Source: Tabrizicola sp. (GTDB lineage Bacteria; Pseudomonadota; Alphaproteobacteria; Rhodobacterales; Rhodobacteraceae). From it: 64,000 nt of DNA. Positions 17,401 to 26,337 of the stretch are shown here, in pieces (positions within the stretch are counted from its first letter, which is position 1; each line of letters starts with the position of its first letter). The stretch covers positions 1 through 64,000 of the forward strand of contig NZ_JAEULP010000036.1 in assembly GCF_016792905.1 (NCBI RefSeq), written 5' to 3'. The position numbers and the translations under genes were made by a program. Below the pieces are notes generated by a model. The model saw only the letters and a list, made by a program, of their open reading frames with translations. It was not told the origin of the DNA and made no database searches.

Positions 17401-17944
17401 GCTGGAGTTCGACGTAAAGACGGTCGGGGTAGATTTCCGCGAGCCTTTCGAGGATCGCGCGGGCCTTGGCCTGCTGGCCGGTGGCATGGAAGCGGCCAAG
17501 CGGGCCTTCGGGGCCTCCGGTGAGGCAGATCAAGCCCTCTGCGTTCTGGGCAAGTTCGTCGAGGGTGACCTGCGGCAGGTTGGCGGAGCCGGTCATCGAC
17601 CCGTCGATGTAAAGCCGGGTGTTGAGCCGCATCAGGTTCATGTAGCCCAGTTCGTTCTGGGCGAGGAGGACGATGGGTGCGGGCAGGCGGGGCTTCTCGC
17701 CCGGTTGGGCGGGGTCGTGGGCGATGCTGATCTGGCAGCCGAGGATGGGCTGGACCCCGGCCCCCATTGCAGTGACGGAGAACTCCAGTGCCGCGAACAT
17801 GTTGTTGGTGTCGGTCACGGCGACGGCGGGCATCCGCGACTTTACGCAGAGATCGACCAGCTTCTTCACCGGTACCGCGCCTTCGAGGAGCGAGTGTTCG
17901 GTATGGGTGCGGAGGTGGATGAATCGGGGGTGTGCGCCGGGCAT
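14486..17944 (-). CDS. dnaE: DNA polymerase III alpha subunit
   Basis: Replicative polymerase, 1152 residues. The N-terminal PHP domain starts HLRTHTEHSLLEGAVPV. The palm carries PDFDIDFCMDRR (~residue 405) and VKFDFLGLKTL (~residue 560), which supply the catalytic aspartates. The tandem HhH, OB-fold and C-terminal domains follow. The ATG at 17944 (MPGAHPRF) is preferred; an in-frame TTG two codons upstream is the alternative. It is followed by the PLD gene with overlapping stop and start. Confidence 0.96.
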   Translation of the reverse strand: MPGAHPRFIHLRTHTEHSLLEGAVPVKKLVDLCVKSRMPAVAVTDTNNMFAALEFSVTAMGAGVQPILGCQISIAHDPAQPGEKPRLPAPIVLLAQNELGYMNLMRLNTRLYIDGSMTGSANLPQVTLDELAQNAEGLICLTGGPEGPLGRFHATGQQAKARAILERLAEIYPDRLYVELQRHPGPGGALPEHESLAERGAIDLAYELNLPIVATNDVYFPKADLFEAHDALICIAEGAYVDQQQPRRRLTPQHYFKSEAEMAALFADLPEALENTVEIAKRCAYAAAKRKPILPKFADDEVHELRRQANEGLQARLKVIPHSATPEEYQERLDFELSIIEKMGFPGYFLIVADFIKWAKDHNIPVGPGRGSGAGSLVAYALTITDLDPLRYALLFERFLNPERVSMPDFDIDFCMDRREEVITYVQGKYGADKVAQIITFGALLSKAAVRDVGRVLQMSYGHVDKLSKMIPVEGVKPVSITKALADEPRLREAAKEEVVGRLLDYAAQIEGLYRNASTHAAGVVIGDRPLDQLVPLYRDPRSTMPATQFNMKWVEAAGLVKFDFLGLKTLTVIQNAMDLLKLRGIEFDINLIPLDDKPSYDLYASAKTVAVFQVESSGMMDALRRMKPTCIEDIVALVALYRPGPMENIPTYCEVKNGQRDLESIHPTIDHILAETQGIIVYQEQVMQIAQVMGGYSLGGADLLRRAMGKKIAEEMAKERPKFIEGCKATHNIDAKKAGEVFDLLEKFANYGFNKSHAAAYAVVSYQTAYLKANYPAEFMAAVMNCDIHLTDKLAVYKREVDKLGLKTVPPSVNDSLATFTVRDGAIVYGLGALKNVGVDAMQLIVQARQIEGRDKPFATLFDFARRVDLKRIGKRPLEMLARAGCFDQLDPNRARVFEALDSLGAYSAAIHEAASSAQNSLFGSAGADIPEPRLPFRDDWLPVERLAQEHQAIGFYLSGHPLDDYMSALRKKGVETLAQVTAKAANGPCIAKLAGSVSSRQERKSARGNRFAFVQLSDPTGLYEVTCFSEVLEASRDHLDAGSNVVLTVKAELEGDSLKLLAQGITPIDAATATAGAQDLRIHLARPEAVPSLASLLAKVEGRTRAAITLCVTDAEGREIDIDLPGQYPVTPQIKGAIKAVQGVLAVEEI

Positions 17945-17986
17945 GGACAAGGGTTATCCGGCCCGGCGCGTGCTGTGAAGGGTTTC

Positions 17987-18535
17987 TCAGGCGGTGCGCG
18001 GTACGGGGCGCAGCGCGGCGAGGACGGCGAGCGCGATGACCGAGCCGATGCCGCCGAAGACGGCAAGGTCGCTCCAGCCGGGCTTGGCCACCATCAGGAA
18101 GACGATGGCGAACTGGACGGCATAGTCGATCATCGCAAGCCGCTGGGTGCGGCGCAGGATCGGCAGGGCGGAGGTGGCGCCCCAGGCGTCTGCTGTCTTG
18201 ACGGCCTTCTCGCAGGAGGGGCCGAGGACGAAGGTGCCGAAGCCTGCGGTGAAGATGACGCCCGCGAGCCCGAGGACGGTGAAGGGTTGCCAGCCCCAGC
18301 CTGCGACGAAGAGGAGCGTCACGCCGGAGGCCAGCGTGAAGACCGAGGCGGGGATGAAGAGGCGCGGGGCCAGGAGGACGGTGGCGCGGACCACGGCGAG
18401 TTGCGTGTCGGCACTGGCGCGGCCTTGCAGCACGATGCCCGCGATGATCACGGTGAAACCGCCGCCGACCCAGAGGATGGCGGCGAAAACATGGGCGAAT
18501 TTCAGGAGAGTTGCGAAGTCCATGGGAAAATCCAT
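17987..18535 (-). CDS. DUF2269 family membrane protein
   Basis: A 182-residue integral membrane protein with about five hydrophobic segments. The N-terminal LLKFAHVFAAILWVGGGF is typical of DUF2269, whose conserved His and Trp lie in the first helix. Function is unknown. Two ATGs are possible (18535 and 18523), and neither has a clear Shine-Dalgarno. It is divergent from xdhA across a 286-bp gap and lies upstream of dnaE on the same strand. Confidence 0.75.
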   Translation of the reverse strand: MDFPMDFATLLKFAHVFAAILWVGGGFTVIIAGIVLQGRASADTQLAVVRATVLLAPRLFIPASVFTLASGVTLLFVAGWGWQPFTVLGLAGVIFTAGFGTFVLGPSCEKAVKTADAWGATSALPILRRTQRLAMIDYAVQFAIVFLMVAKPGWSDLAVFGGIGSVIALAVLAALRPVPRTA

Positions 18536-18821
18536 TTGTATGTATGCTAACGGTATGTGGCGTATAGTCGCAGCCGTCGGGGGCGGCGAGTAAGGGATGC
18601 CTTACCTTAACGTCAGCTTGCGAAATCGATCGGTTTCGCCGGAAATTTCGGCAAATCCTTCAAAGAGCTTCGCCTTTTCCGGAAGAGTTTGTTCTTGCCT
18701 TGAATCGGTTCGGCCTTCTTGATGGAGTGATAACCAGAAGAAGGGGCGCGTGGGTCGCTTTACGCCGCATCGGGCGACCACGCAAAGTGCTCCAACCGGG
18801 GAGACCGCGGCGGACAGACGG
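18536..18821. other. Divergent intergenic region upstream of xdhA
   Basis: About 290 bp between two divergent genes, more AT-rich than its surroundings, so it should carry the promoters for both. A short hairpin, GTAAGG-gatg-CCTTAC, lies at 18590-18605 and an imperfect GCCG-AAATTT-CGGC inverted repeat at about 18640. No known riboswitch or operator was recognised. Confidence 0.4.
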
Positions 18822-20195
18822 ATGACTGTAGCGTTTCTGTTGAACGGAACGCCGGTTCGTGTCGAGGCGGAGGCCCCGACGCGGACGCTCCTCGATTGGC
18901 TGCGGTCTGGCGGCCTGACCGGGACCAAGGAAGGCTGCAACGAGGGCGACTGCGGGGCCTGCACCGTGATGGTGACGGACGCTTCGGGGTCGAAGGCGCT
19001 GAACGCCTGCATCCTGTTCCTGCCGCAGTTGCACGGCAAGGCGGTCAGGACGGTCGAGGGGATCTCCGGGCCCAAGGGCGAGATGCATCCCGTTCAGGCG
19101 GCGATGGTGTCGCATCATGGGTCGCAATGCGGCTTTTGCACGCCGGGCTTCGTCGTGTCGATGGCGGTGGCGCATCTGAACGGGGCGACCGACCACGACG
19201 ACCAGCTGGCGGGGAACCTCTGCCGCTGCACCGGCTATGCGCCGATTGTCCGGGCGGCGGAGGCGGCTTCGGGCGAGGCCGTGCCGGAGTGGATGGTCGC
19301 GGACCGCGCTTCGGTGGCGGAGTTTGCGGCGGGCGAGGCGGGGGCGTTCCGGCCGGAGGATTCGGATGCCTTGGCCGAGTGGTATCTGGCGAACCCCGAC
19401 GCCGTGCTGGTGGCGGGCGCGACGGACGTGGGGCTTTGGGTGACGAAGCAACTGCGGGAGTTGACGCCGGTGGCGTTCCTGAACGGGGTCCGCGACTTGC
19501 AGGGGATCGAGGCGCGGGGCGGGCAGTTGCATGTCGGTGCCTGCGTGACCATCAACGCCCTGCGCGAGGCGGTGGCGGAGCGCTTGCCGTCCTTCGGCGA
19601 GATGCTGCGGCGCTATGCGTCGGTGCAGGTGCGGAACGCGGCGACGATTGGCGGGAACATCGCCAATGGCTCGCCCATCGGCGACGGGCCGCCGGCGCTG
19701 ATTGCCCTCGGGGCCACGCTGCATCTGCGGCGCGGTGACGAGATGCGGTCGATGCCGCTGGAGGACTTTTTCATCGAATACCGCAAGCAGGACCGGAAAC
19801 CGGGCGAGTTCGTGGCGGGCGTGTCCTTCCCGGAGCGGGCCCCGGCGCTCCGCTGCTACAAGATTTCCAAGCGGTTCGATCAGGATATCTCGGCGGTCTG
19901 CGGGTGTTTCAATGTGACGGTCGAGGGCGGCCGCGTGAGCGAGGCCCGGATCGCCTTTGGCGGCATGGCCGGGGTGCCGAAGCGGGCCTCGCTGGCCGAG
20001 GCGGCGCTGGTCGGCAAGGACTGGACCGAAGCCGTGGTGAACGCGGCGGCAGAGGCGATGGCGGGGGATTTCACGCCGATGACCGACATGCGGGCGTCGG
20101 CGGGCTACCGGATGCTGACCGCGCAAAACCTGCTGCGGCGCTATTTCCATGACCTGAACGGGACGGCGGTCTCGGTGCTGGAGGTGTCGGCATGA
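18822..20195 (+). CDS. xdhA: Xanthine dehydrogenase small subunit (2Fe-2S and FAD)
   Basis: A 457-residue protein. The first [2Fe-2S] cluster uses C39, C44, C47 (CNEGDCGAC) and C63; the second uses C103, C106, C134 and C136 ([16 protein letters not shown]). The CO-dehydrogenase-type FAD domain follows from about residue 170, with [19 protein letters not shown]. It passes electrons from the molybdenum subunit to NAD+. The start at 18822 ([10 protein letters not shown]) is the usual family start. xdhB overlaps by 4 bp. Confidence 0.95.
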   Translation: MTVAFLLNGTPVRVEAEAPTRTLLDWLRSGGLTGTKEGCNEGDCGACTVMVTDASGSKALNACILFLPQLHGKAVRTVEGISGPKGEMHPVQAAMVSHHGSQCGFCTPGFVVSMAVAHLNGATDHDDQLAGNLCRCTGYAPIVRAAEAASGEAVPEWMVADRASVAEFAAGEAGAFRPEDSDALAEWYLANPDAVLVAGATDVGLWVTKQLRELTPVAFLNGVRDLQGIEARGGQLHVGACVTINALREAVAERLPSFGEMLRRYASVQVRNAATIGGNIANGSPIGDGPPALIALGATLHLRRGDEMRSMPLEDFFIEYRKQDRKPGEFVAGVSFPERAPALRCYKISKRFDQDISAVCGCFNVTVEGGRVSEARIAFGGMAGVPKRASLAEAALVGKDWTEAVVNAAAEAMAGDFTPMTDMRASAGYRMLTAQNLLRRYFHDLNGTAVSVLEVSA

Positions 20196-22612
20196 GCATG
20201 GGCAAGCCCCTGCCGCATGATGCGGCGCCGCTGCATGTGACCGGGCAGGCGCGGTATATCGACGACCTGTCTTTCCCGGCGAATGCGCTGCACCTGGCCT
20301 TTGGCCTGTCGACGGTCGCGCATGGCGAGATCACTTCGCTGGACCTGTCGGCGGTGCGGGCGGCCCCGGGGGTGGTGGCGGTGCTGTCGGCGGAGGATTT
20401 GCCGGACATGCCGGACTGCTCGCCTTCGATGCATGACGAGCCTTTGCTGGCGATGGGGACGGTGCATTACGTCGGCCAGCCGGTGTTTCTGGTCATCGCC
20501 GACAGCCATCTTGCGGCGCGGAAGGCGGCGCGGCTGGGGAAGATCACCTGTCGCGAACTGCCCGCGCTGCTGACGGTGGACGCGGCGCTGGCGGCGGACA
20601 GCCGGTTCGAGGGCGGGCCGGTGATCTGGGCGAAGGGCGATGCGGCGACAGCGATTGCCGGGGCGCCCCGCGTGGTGGAAGGGTCGTTCGAGGTCGGCGG
20701 GCAGGAGCATTTCTACCTGGAGGGCCAGGTCGCGGCGGCGATCCCGCAGGAGGGGGGCGACATGGTCGTCCATTCCTCGACCCAGCATCCGACCGAAGTG
20801 CAGCACAAGGTGGCGCATGCGCTGCACCTGCCGATGTCCTCGGTGCGGGTGGAAGTGCGCCGGATGGGCGGGGGATTCGGGGGCAAGGAATCCCAGGGCA
20901 ACGCGCTGGCCATCGCCTGTGCGGTGGCGGCGCGGCTGACCGGGTGCCCGTGCCGGATGAGATACGACCGGGATGACGACATGGTGATCACGGGGAAGCG
21001 GCATGACCTGCGCATCCTGTATCGCGCGGGGGTGGATGATCAGGGGCGGATTCTGGGTCTGGAGTTCACCCATCTGTTCCGCTGCGGCTGGTCGCAGGAC
21101 TTGTCGCTGCCGGTGGCCGACCGGGCGATGCTACATGCCGACAACTGCTATCACCTGGCGCATGTGCGGATCGAGAGCCACCGGCTGAAGACCAACACCT
21201 GTAGCGCCACGGCCTATCGCGGCTTTGGCGGGCCGCAGGGGATGATCGGGATCGAGCGGGTTCTCGACCACGTCGCCTTTGCGGTCGGGCGGGAGCCGCT
21301 GGAGGTGCGCAAGGCCAACTTCTATCGCGGGATGGCGAGTGCGGATGCCTCCGGCGGGGATATTTCGGCCAGTATGAAAGCTGAAGGAAGCTCCAAGGGT
21401 GGAGAGGTCGACCTGACCTCTCGGGGCGCGGCGTTGCCGGTGGGGTCGCATGACCTGCCTGCGGATGGGGCGGTGCAGACGACGCCCTATCACATGCCGG
21501 TGGAGGATTTCATCGGGCATGAGCTGGTGGCGGAGCTGGAGCGCACCAGCGGTTATGCGGCGCGGAAGGCGGAGATTGCCCGCTGGAACGCCGGGTCGAA
21601 GGTCCTGAAACGGGGGATCGCGCTGACGCCGGTGAAGTTCGGGATTTCCTTCACGCTGACCTGGCTGAACCAGGCGGGGGCGCTGGTGCATGTCTATCAG
21701 GACGGCTCGGTCGCCTTGAACCACGGCGGGACCGAGATGGGACAGGGGCTGTTCCAGAAGGTGGCGCAGGTGACGGCCTCGGTCTTTGGCCTTGATGCGG
21801 ACAGGGTGAAGATCACCGCGACGGATACCGGGAAGGTGCCGAACACCAGCGCCACGGCGGCCTCGTCGGGGTCCGACCTGAACGGGATGGCGGCCAAGGC
21901 GGCGGCGGAGACCATTCGCGGGCGGCTGGCGGAGTTCATGGCCGAGAGGCATCAGGTGCAGCCTTCGGCGGTGACCTTCGCGGACGGGACGGTGAAGGTC
22001 GCGGGCGAGAGCTACGGTTGGGAGCAGGTGGTGGCCTGGGCCTATCAGGCGCGGGTCTCGCTGTCCTCGACCGGCTATTATGCGACGCCGAAGATCGTCT
22101 GGGACCGGGTGAAGGGGACCGGGCGGCCGTTCTTCTATTTCGCCTATGGCGCGGCGGTGACGGAAGTGGTGATCGACCGGCTGACCGGCGAGAACCGGAT
22201 TTTGCGGGCGGATTTGCTGCATGACACGGGGACGTCCTTGAACCCGGCTTTGGATATCGGGCAGGTCGAGGGCGCCTATGTACAGGGAGCCGGGTGGCTG
22301 ACCACGGAAGAGCTGGTCTGGGACGGCAAGGGGCGGCTGGCGACGCATGCGCCGTCGACCTACAAGATCCCGGCCTGTTCCGACCGGCCGCGGGATTTCC
22401 GGGTGAAGCTGTGGGGCAAGCCGAACCGGGAGGACTCGGTCGGCAAGTCGAAGGCGGTGGGCGAGCCGCCGTTCATGCTGGGCATCTCGGCGCTTTATGC
22501 GTTGTCGGATGCCGTAGCGGCTTGCGGGGATGGAACGGTCTACCCGGCGCTGGACGCTCCGGCGACGGCGGAGCGGGTGCTGATGGCGGTCAGGAGGGTT
22601 GAAGGTGTTTGA
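20192..22612 (+). CDS. xdhB: Xanthine dehydrogenase large (molybdopterin) subunit
   Basis: An 806-residue molybdenum hydroxylase subunit oxidising hypoxanthine and xanthine to urate. Seen are [10 protein letters not shown] (~residue 170), [21 protein letters not shown] and the C-terminal VGEPPFMLG with the catalytic glutamate. Odd feature: between KANFYRG and [11 protein letters not shown] (~residues 380-430) there are about 45 extra residues, beginning with an in-frame copy of the GGGATATTT repeat (21347-21380). The reading frame is intact. Confidence 0.95.
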   Translation: MSMGKPLPHDAAPLHVTGQARYIDDLSFPANALHLAFGLSTVAHGEITSLDLSAVRAAPGVVAVLSAEDLPDMPDCSPSMHDEPLLAMGTVHYVGQPVFLVIADSHLAARKAARLGKITCRELPALLTVDAALAADSRFEGGPVIWAKGDAATAIAGAPRVVEGSFEVGGQEHFYLEGQVAAAIPQEGGDMVVHSSTQHPTEVQHKVAHALHLPMSSVRVEVRRMGGGFGGKESQGNALAIACAVAARLTGCPCRMRYDRDDDMVITGKRHDLRILYRAGVDDQGRILGLEFTHLFRCGWSQDLSLPVADRAMLHADNCYHLAHVRIESHRLKTNTCSATAYRGFGGPQGMIGIERVLDHVAFAVGREPLEVRKANFYRGMASADASGGDISASMKAEGSSKGGEVDLTSRGAALPVGSHDLPADGAVQTTPYHMPVEDFIGHELVAELERTSGYAARKAEIARWNAGSKVLKRGIALTPVKFGISFTLTWLNQAGALVHVYQDGSVALNHGGTEMGQGLFQKVAQVTASVFGLDADRVKITATDTGKVPNTSATAASSGSDLNGMAAKAAAETIRGRLAEFMAERHQVQPSAVTFADGTVKVAGESYGWEQVVAWAYQARVSLSSTGYYATPKIVWDRVKGTGRPFFYFAYGAAVTEVVIDRLTGENRILRADLLHDTGTSLNPALDIGQVEGAYVQGAGWLTTEELVWDGKGRLATHAPSTYKIPACSDRPRDFRVKLWGKPNREDSVGKSKAVGEPPFMLGISALYALSDAVAACGDGTVYPALDAPATAERVLMAVRRVEGV
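21347..21380 (+). repeat. GGGATATTT repeat, in-frame copy within xdhB
   Basis: GCCTCCGGCGGGGATATTT followed by CAGTATGAAAG. It is nearly identical to the intergenic copy at 51281-51315 (minus strand) and shares the core with 28607-28637 and 57121-57151. Here it is translated as roughly [11 protein letters not shown]. Confidence 0.75.
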
Positions 22613-23678
22613 CCTTTCCGCCTTGTCGCAGGCTTTGGCTGCCCATGGCCGGGTGGCGCGGGTGGTGATCGCCGCGCATGACGGGTCAAGCCCGCGCGAG
22701 GTGGGGGCGGCGATGCTGGTCTGGGATCAGGGCCAGTCCGGGACGATCGGCGGCGGGGCGCTGGAGTTCGAGGCGGTGTTGCGGGCGCGGGCTTGGCTAG
22801 TGTCGCTCCCCCCCACCCCATCCCTCCCCCACGCGGGGGGAGGGAGTCGCTTCGCTGGAAGCGTGACAGAAGTTGACGGGCGCGACAGGCCCCCTCCCCC
22901 CTCTGTGGGGGAGGGATGGGGTGGGGGGGCTCGCGTCGAGCGGATCGCCCTTGGTCCGTCCATCGGCCAGTGCTGCGGCGGAGCGGTGACGTTGTGGACC
23001 GAGGTTTTCGACGCGGCTCCGGAGGCGGTGGCGGGCGTGGTCGCGCGCGGGCCGGGGACCATGCCGCTGGCGGTGAAGCGCATTCTGGTGGCGGCGCGGG
23101 GGCAAGGGATGCGGCCGGAGCCGGGGCTGGTGCAGGGCTGGCTGGTCGAGCCGGTCATGGAGGCGGAGCGGCAGGTCTGGGTCTGGGGTGCGGGGCATGT
23201 GGGTCGGGCGCTGGTGGCGGTGCTGGCGCCGCTGCCGGGGATCGCGATCACCTGGGTCGATACCGGGCCGGAGCGGTTTCCCGAGGCGATCCCGGACGGG
23301 GTGACGCCGGTCTGGGCGGCTGCGCCCGAGGCTCTGGTGGCGCATGTGCCGGTATCGGCGGAGCATCTGGTCGTGACCTATAGCCATGCGCTGGACCTGG
23401 AACTGTGCCACCGGCTTCTGGGTCGGGGGTTCTGCTGGCTGGGGCTGATCGGCAGTGCGACGAAATGGGCGCGGTTCCGGTCGCGGCTGGCGGCGCTGGG
23501 GCATTCCGGCGTGGAGATCAACCGAATTACCTGCCCCATCGGGGACGTGAGCCTGGGCAAGCATCCGCAGGCCATCGCCATCGGTGTGGGGTTGCAACTG
23601 CTGAAGAACAAACACAAATCCGAGACGGAGATCGCGGATGACAGGGACGGAAACACACGGCGGGGGCGTCAGGCCTGA
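22605..23678 (+). CDS. xdhC: Xanthine dehydrogenase accessory (molybdenum cofactor sulfuration) protein
   Basis: XdhC binds molybdenum cofactor, promotes its sulfuration and inserts it into XdhB. Seen are the N-terminal HDGSSPREVGAAMLV and GTIGGGALEFE, then GPSIGQCCGGAVTLW, and a C-terminal Rossmann half (VWVWGAGHVGRAL, then FCWLGLIGSATK). GTG at 22605 is chosen because AGGAGGG ends 6 nt upstream; a TTG at 22599 is too close. Residues ~66-110 are a palindromic repeat read in frame. The 3' end overlaps the transporter ATPase gene by 41 bp. Confidence 0.93.
   Translation: MFDLSALSQALAAHGRVARVVIAAHDGSSPREVGAAMLVWDQGQSGTIGGGALEFEAVLRARAWLVSLPPTPSLPHAGGGSRFAGSVTEVDGRDRPPPPSVGEGWGGGARVERIALGPSIGQCCGGAVTLWTEVFDAAPEAVAGVVARGPGTMPLAVKRILVAARGQGMRPEPGLVQGWLVEPVMEAERQVWVWGAGHVGRALVAVLAPLPGIAITWVDTGPERFPEAIPDGVTPVWAAAPEALVAHVPVSAEHLVVTYSHALDLELCHRLLGRGFCWLGLIGSATKWARFRSRLAALGHSGVEINRITCPIGDVSLGKHPQAIAIGVGLQLLKNKHKSETEIADDRDGNTRRGRQA
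22800..22935. repeat. Palindromic G/C-run repeat pair inserted in xdhC
   Basis: The left arm (about 22807-22848) reads CCCCACCCCATCCCTCCCCC then a GC-rich hairpin. The right arm (about 22890-22930) is its inverted copy, ending GGGGGAGGGATGGGGTGGGG. The arms enclose about 40 bp. The unit is in frame and replaces nothing recognisable. The same family occurs at 56581-56708, 59824-59865 and three times in 60700-60945. Confidence 0.85.
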
Positions 23679-25191
23679 GCTGTTGCGCATCGAGGGGATC
23701 ACCAAGGCCTATCCGGGCGTGGTGGCGAACAGCGACGTCTCCTTTGCCATCGGCGAGGGGGAGATTCACGCGCTTCTGGGCGAGAACGGGGCGGGCAAGT
23801 CGACCATGGTCAAGATGATCTATGGTCTGATCCGGCCCGACTCTGGCCAGATGACCCTGCGGGGGGCGGCCTATCAGCCGGGCAAGCCGGCTGAGGCGCG
23901 GCGGCTGGGCGTGGCGATGGTGTTCCAGCATTTCAGCCTCTTCGAGGCGCTGAACGTGGCGGAGAACGTCGCCTTGGGCATGGAGAACCCGCCGCAGATG
24001 CGGGAGCTTTCCGCGCGGATCAGGGCGGTGTCCGAGGAATACGGGCTGCCGCTGGACCCCAGCCGGATGGTCGGCGACCTCAGCGCCGGGGAGCGGCAGC
24101 GGGTTGAGATCATCCGGTGCCTGCTCCAGGACCCGAAGCTTCTGATCATGGACGAGCCGACATCCGTGCTGACGCCGCAGGAGGTGGAGATCCTGTTCAA
24201 GACGCTGCGGCAGTTGTCGTCGGAGGGGACGGCGATCCTGTATATTTCTCATAAACTTGAGGAAATCCGCAGCCTTTGCGACGCGGCGACGATCCTGCGG
24301 CGGGGCAAGGTGGTGGCGACCTGCACGCCTCGGGAACGGACGGCGCGGGAGATGGCGGAGCTGATGGTCGGGGCGACCCTCAAGACGCCGGAGCGGCGGG
24401 TGGCGGAAAAGGGCGAGGTGGCGCTGGGGGTCAGCGATCTTTCGGCGGCCTCGCCCATTCCGTTCGGCACCTCGCTGAAGGGGATCAGCTTCACCGTGGC
24501 CAAGGGCGAGGTTCTGGGCATCGCAGGAGTGGCGGGGAACGGACAAGACGAGCTTTTGCTCGCATTATCCGGCGAGCTGAAAGCGGCGCCGGACAAGGTG
24601 CGGGTGGCGAGCCATGCGGTCGGCGATCTGGGGCCGGTGGAGCGGCGGAAGGCGGGCCTCGTGGCGGCGCCGGAGGATCGCTATGGCCATGCGGCGGCGC
24701 CGGACATGTCGCTGGTGGAGAACGCTTTCCTGACGGCGGGGGTGCGCAAGGGGCTGGTGAGGAACGGCTTCGTGGACTGGGCGGAGACGCGCAGGTTCGC
24801 CGAGGAAATCATCGCCGCCTATGACGTGCGGACACCGGGGCCGGACGTGGCGGCGCGGGCCTTGTCGGGAGGGAATTTGCAGAAGTTCCTGATGGGGCGC
24901 GAGCTGATGCAAGGGGCTTCGGTCATCGTCATCAACCAGCCGACCTGGGGGGTGGACGCGGCGGCGGCGGCCTCGATCCGGCAGTCGATCCTCGACCGGG
25001 CGGGCGAAGGCGCGGCGGTGGTGGTGATCAGCCAGGACCTGGATGAACTGCTGGAAGTGTCGGACAGCTTTGCCGTGCTGAACGAGGGGCGGCTGACCAA
25101 GCCAAGGCCGACGGAGGGGCTGACGATGGACCAGATCGGGCTGATGATGGGCGGCGCCCACGGGATGGAGGTCGCGCATCATGTGGGATAG
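23638..25191 (+). CDS. BMP-family ABC transporter ATP-binding protein (nucleoside-type)
   Basis: A 517-residue protein with two fused ABC domains. The first has Walker A GENGAGKST, signature LSAGERQRVE and Walker B LLIMDEPTSVL. The second has a degenerate Walker A (GVAGNGQDE) and signature LSGGNLQKF, as in RbsA and the ATPases of BMP/YufO nucleoside importers. It energises uptake through the two downstream permeases. ATG at 23638 overlaps the xdhC end, tying the transporter to the xdh operon. Confidence 0.92.
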   Translation: MTGTETHGGGVRPELLRIEGITKAYPGVVANSDVSFAIGEGEIHALLGENGAGKSTMVKMIYGLIRPDSGQMTLRGAAYQPGKPAEARRLGVAMVFQHFSLFEALNVAENVALGMENPPQMRELSARIRAVSEEYGLPLDPSRMVGDLSAGERQRVEIIRCLLQDPKLLIMDEPTSVLTPQEVEILFKTLRQLSSEGTAILYISHKLEEIRSLCDAATILRRGKVVATCTPRERTAREMAELMVGATLKTPERRVAEKGEVALGVSDLSAASPIPFGTSLKGISFTVAKGEVLGIAGVAGNGQDELLLALSGELKAAPDKVRVASHAVGDLGPVERRKAGLVAAPEDRYGHAAAPDMSLVENAFLTAGVRKGLVRNGFVDWAETRRFAEEIIAAYDVRTPGPDVAARALSGGNLQKFLMGRELMQGASVIVINQPTWGVDAAAAASIRQSILDRAGEGAAVVVISQDLDELLEVSDSFAVLNEGRLTKPRPTEGLTMDQIGLMMGGAHGMEVAHHVG

Positions 25192-25218
25192 GGGCCAAAA
25201 CTCTTCGATGCGTTTTGC

Positions 25219-25238
25219 AAATTCCTTCGAAGGAATTT
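25219..25238. repeat. TTCGAA-centred perfect palindrome
   Basis: AAATTCCTTCGAAGGAATTT, a 20-nt perfect palindrome in the 66-bp gap between the ATPase and first permease genes. It belongs to the same class of TTCGAA-centred palindromes as 31812-31878, 49061-49128 and 53589-53632. Within an operon it might lower downstream expression or shape mRNA ends. Confidence 0.7.
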
Positions 25239-25257
25239 GGCGCGGGGAGGATGTGTC

Positions 25258-26337
25258 GTGCTGAGGCTTGAGAAGCGCCCCTCGCCCAGTCGGTTCTGGC
25301 TGTATGCGACGCCGCCGGTAGCGGTGCTGCTGACCATGGTGGTCGGCGGTATCCTGTTTGCCACGATGGGCAAGAACCCGTTCGAGGTGATCCGCACCAT
25401 CTTCTGGGACCCGGTCTTCGGCGAGTTCGCCTTCTATCTGCGCGGGCAGCTTCTGGTGAAGGCGGGGCCGCTGATCCTGATCGCCATCGGGCTGGCTTTG
25501 GGGTTCCGGGCGGGAATCTGGAACATCGGGGCGGAAGGCCAGTACATCATGGGCGCGATCTTCGGCGCGTCGGTGGGGCTGGCAGTGTTTCCGACCGAGA
25601 GCCGACTGATCTTTCCGGTGATGGTTGTGGCGGGGGCCTTCGGCGGCTGGGTCTGGGCGATGATCCCGGCGATATTGAAGACGCGGTTCAATACCAACGA
25701 GATCCTTGTCAGCCTGATGCTGGTCTATGTCGCCGAGACGATCCTGGCCAAGGCCTCGACCGGGTTCCTGAAGAACCCCGAGGGGATGGGCTTTCCGGGC
25801 AGCCGCAACTTTTCCAGCTATCCGGCGGCGGCGAACCCGGAGCTGATCGCGGGGTCCGGGCTGCATTGGGGCGGCGTGGCGGCGCTGGTGACGGGAGTTC
25901 TGGCCTATATCCTGCTTACCCGGCACCAGGCGGGGTTCCAGATCAAGCTGGCCGGTCAGGCGCCCCGCGCAGCGCGGTTCCACGGGGTTTCGCCCACGCG
26001 GCTTGTGGTGATGTGCATGGGCATTTCCGGCGCGCTGGCCGGGTTGGCCGGGTTGTTCGAGGTGACGGGGCCTGCCGGGCAGATTTCGATCGACTTCAAC
26101 ACCGGCTACGGGTTCACCGCGATCATCGTGGCCTTTCTGGGCCGGCTGAACCCGCTGGGGATCGTGCTGGCGGGATTCCTGATGGCGCTGACCTATGTGG
26201 GCGGCGAGATGGCGTCGACCAACCTTGGCCTGCCGGATGCGGCGATCCAGGTGTTCCAGGGGATGCTGCTGTTCTTCCTGCTGGCTGTCGATGTGTTGAC
26301 GAACTATCGGTTTCGGTTGGCTGTGGGGGCGCACTGA
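25258..26337 (+). CDS. BMP-family ABC transporter permease 1
   Basis: A 359-residue membrane protein with the BPD_transp_2 fold: many hydrophobic helices with LALGFRAGIWNIGAEGQYIM (~residue 80) and FHGVSPTRLVVMCMGISGAL near residue 245. It pairs with permease 2 to form the importer channel. The GTG at 25258 is preferred because GGGGAGG lies 7 nt upstream; an upstream in-frame TTG (25237) falls inside the palindrome. The stop overlaps the ATG of permease 2. Confidence 0.9.
   Translation: MLRLEKRPSPSRFWLYATPPVAVLLTMVVGGILFATMGKNPFEVIRTIFWDPVFGEFAFYLRGQLLVKAGPLILIAIGLALGFRAGIWNIGAEGQYIMGAIFGASVGLAVFPTESRLIFPVMVVAGAFGGWVWAMIPAILKTRFNTNEILVSLMLVYVAETILAKASTGFLKNPEGMGFPGSRNFSSYPAAANPELIAGSGLHWGGVAALVTGVLAYILLTRHQAGFQIKLAGQAPRAARFHGVSPTRLVVMCMGISGALAGLAGLFEVTGPAGQISIDFNTGYGFTAIIVAFLGRLNPLGIVLAGFLMALTYVGGEMASTNLGLPDAAIQVFQGMLLFFLLAVDVLTNYRFRLAVGAH

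Noticed and set aside
15002-18550. A reading frame of about 1180 codons antisense to dnaE
   Set aside because: It mirrors dnaE codon bias on the opposite strand; dnaE has full polymerase motifs. Long antisense frames are normal at this G+C.
22599-22604. TTG start for xdhC at 22599
   Set aside because: The AGGAGGG ribosome site would touch the start codon; GTG at 22605 has proper 6-nt spacing.
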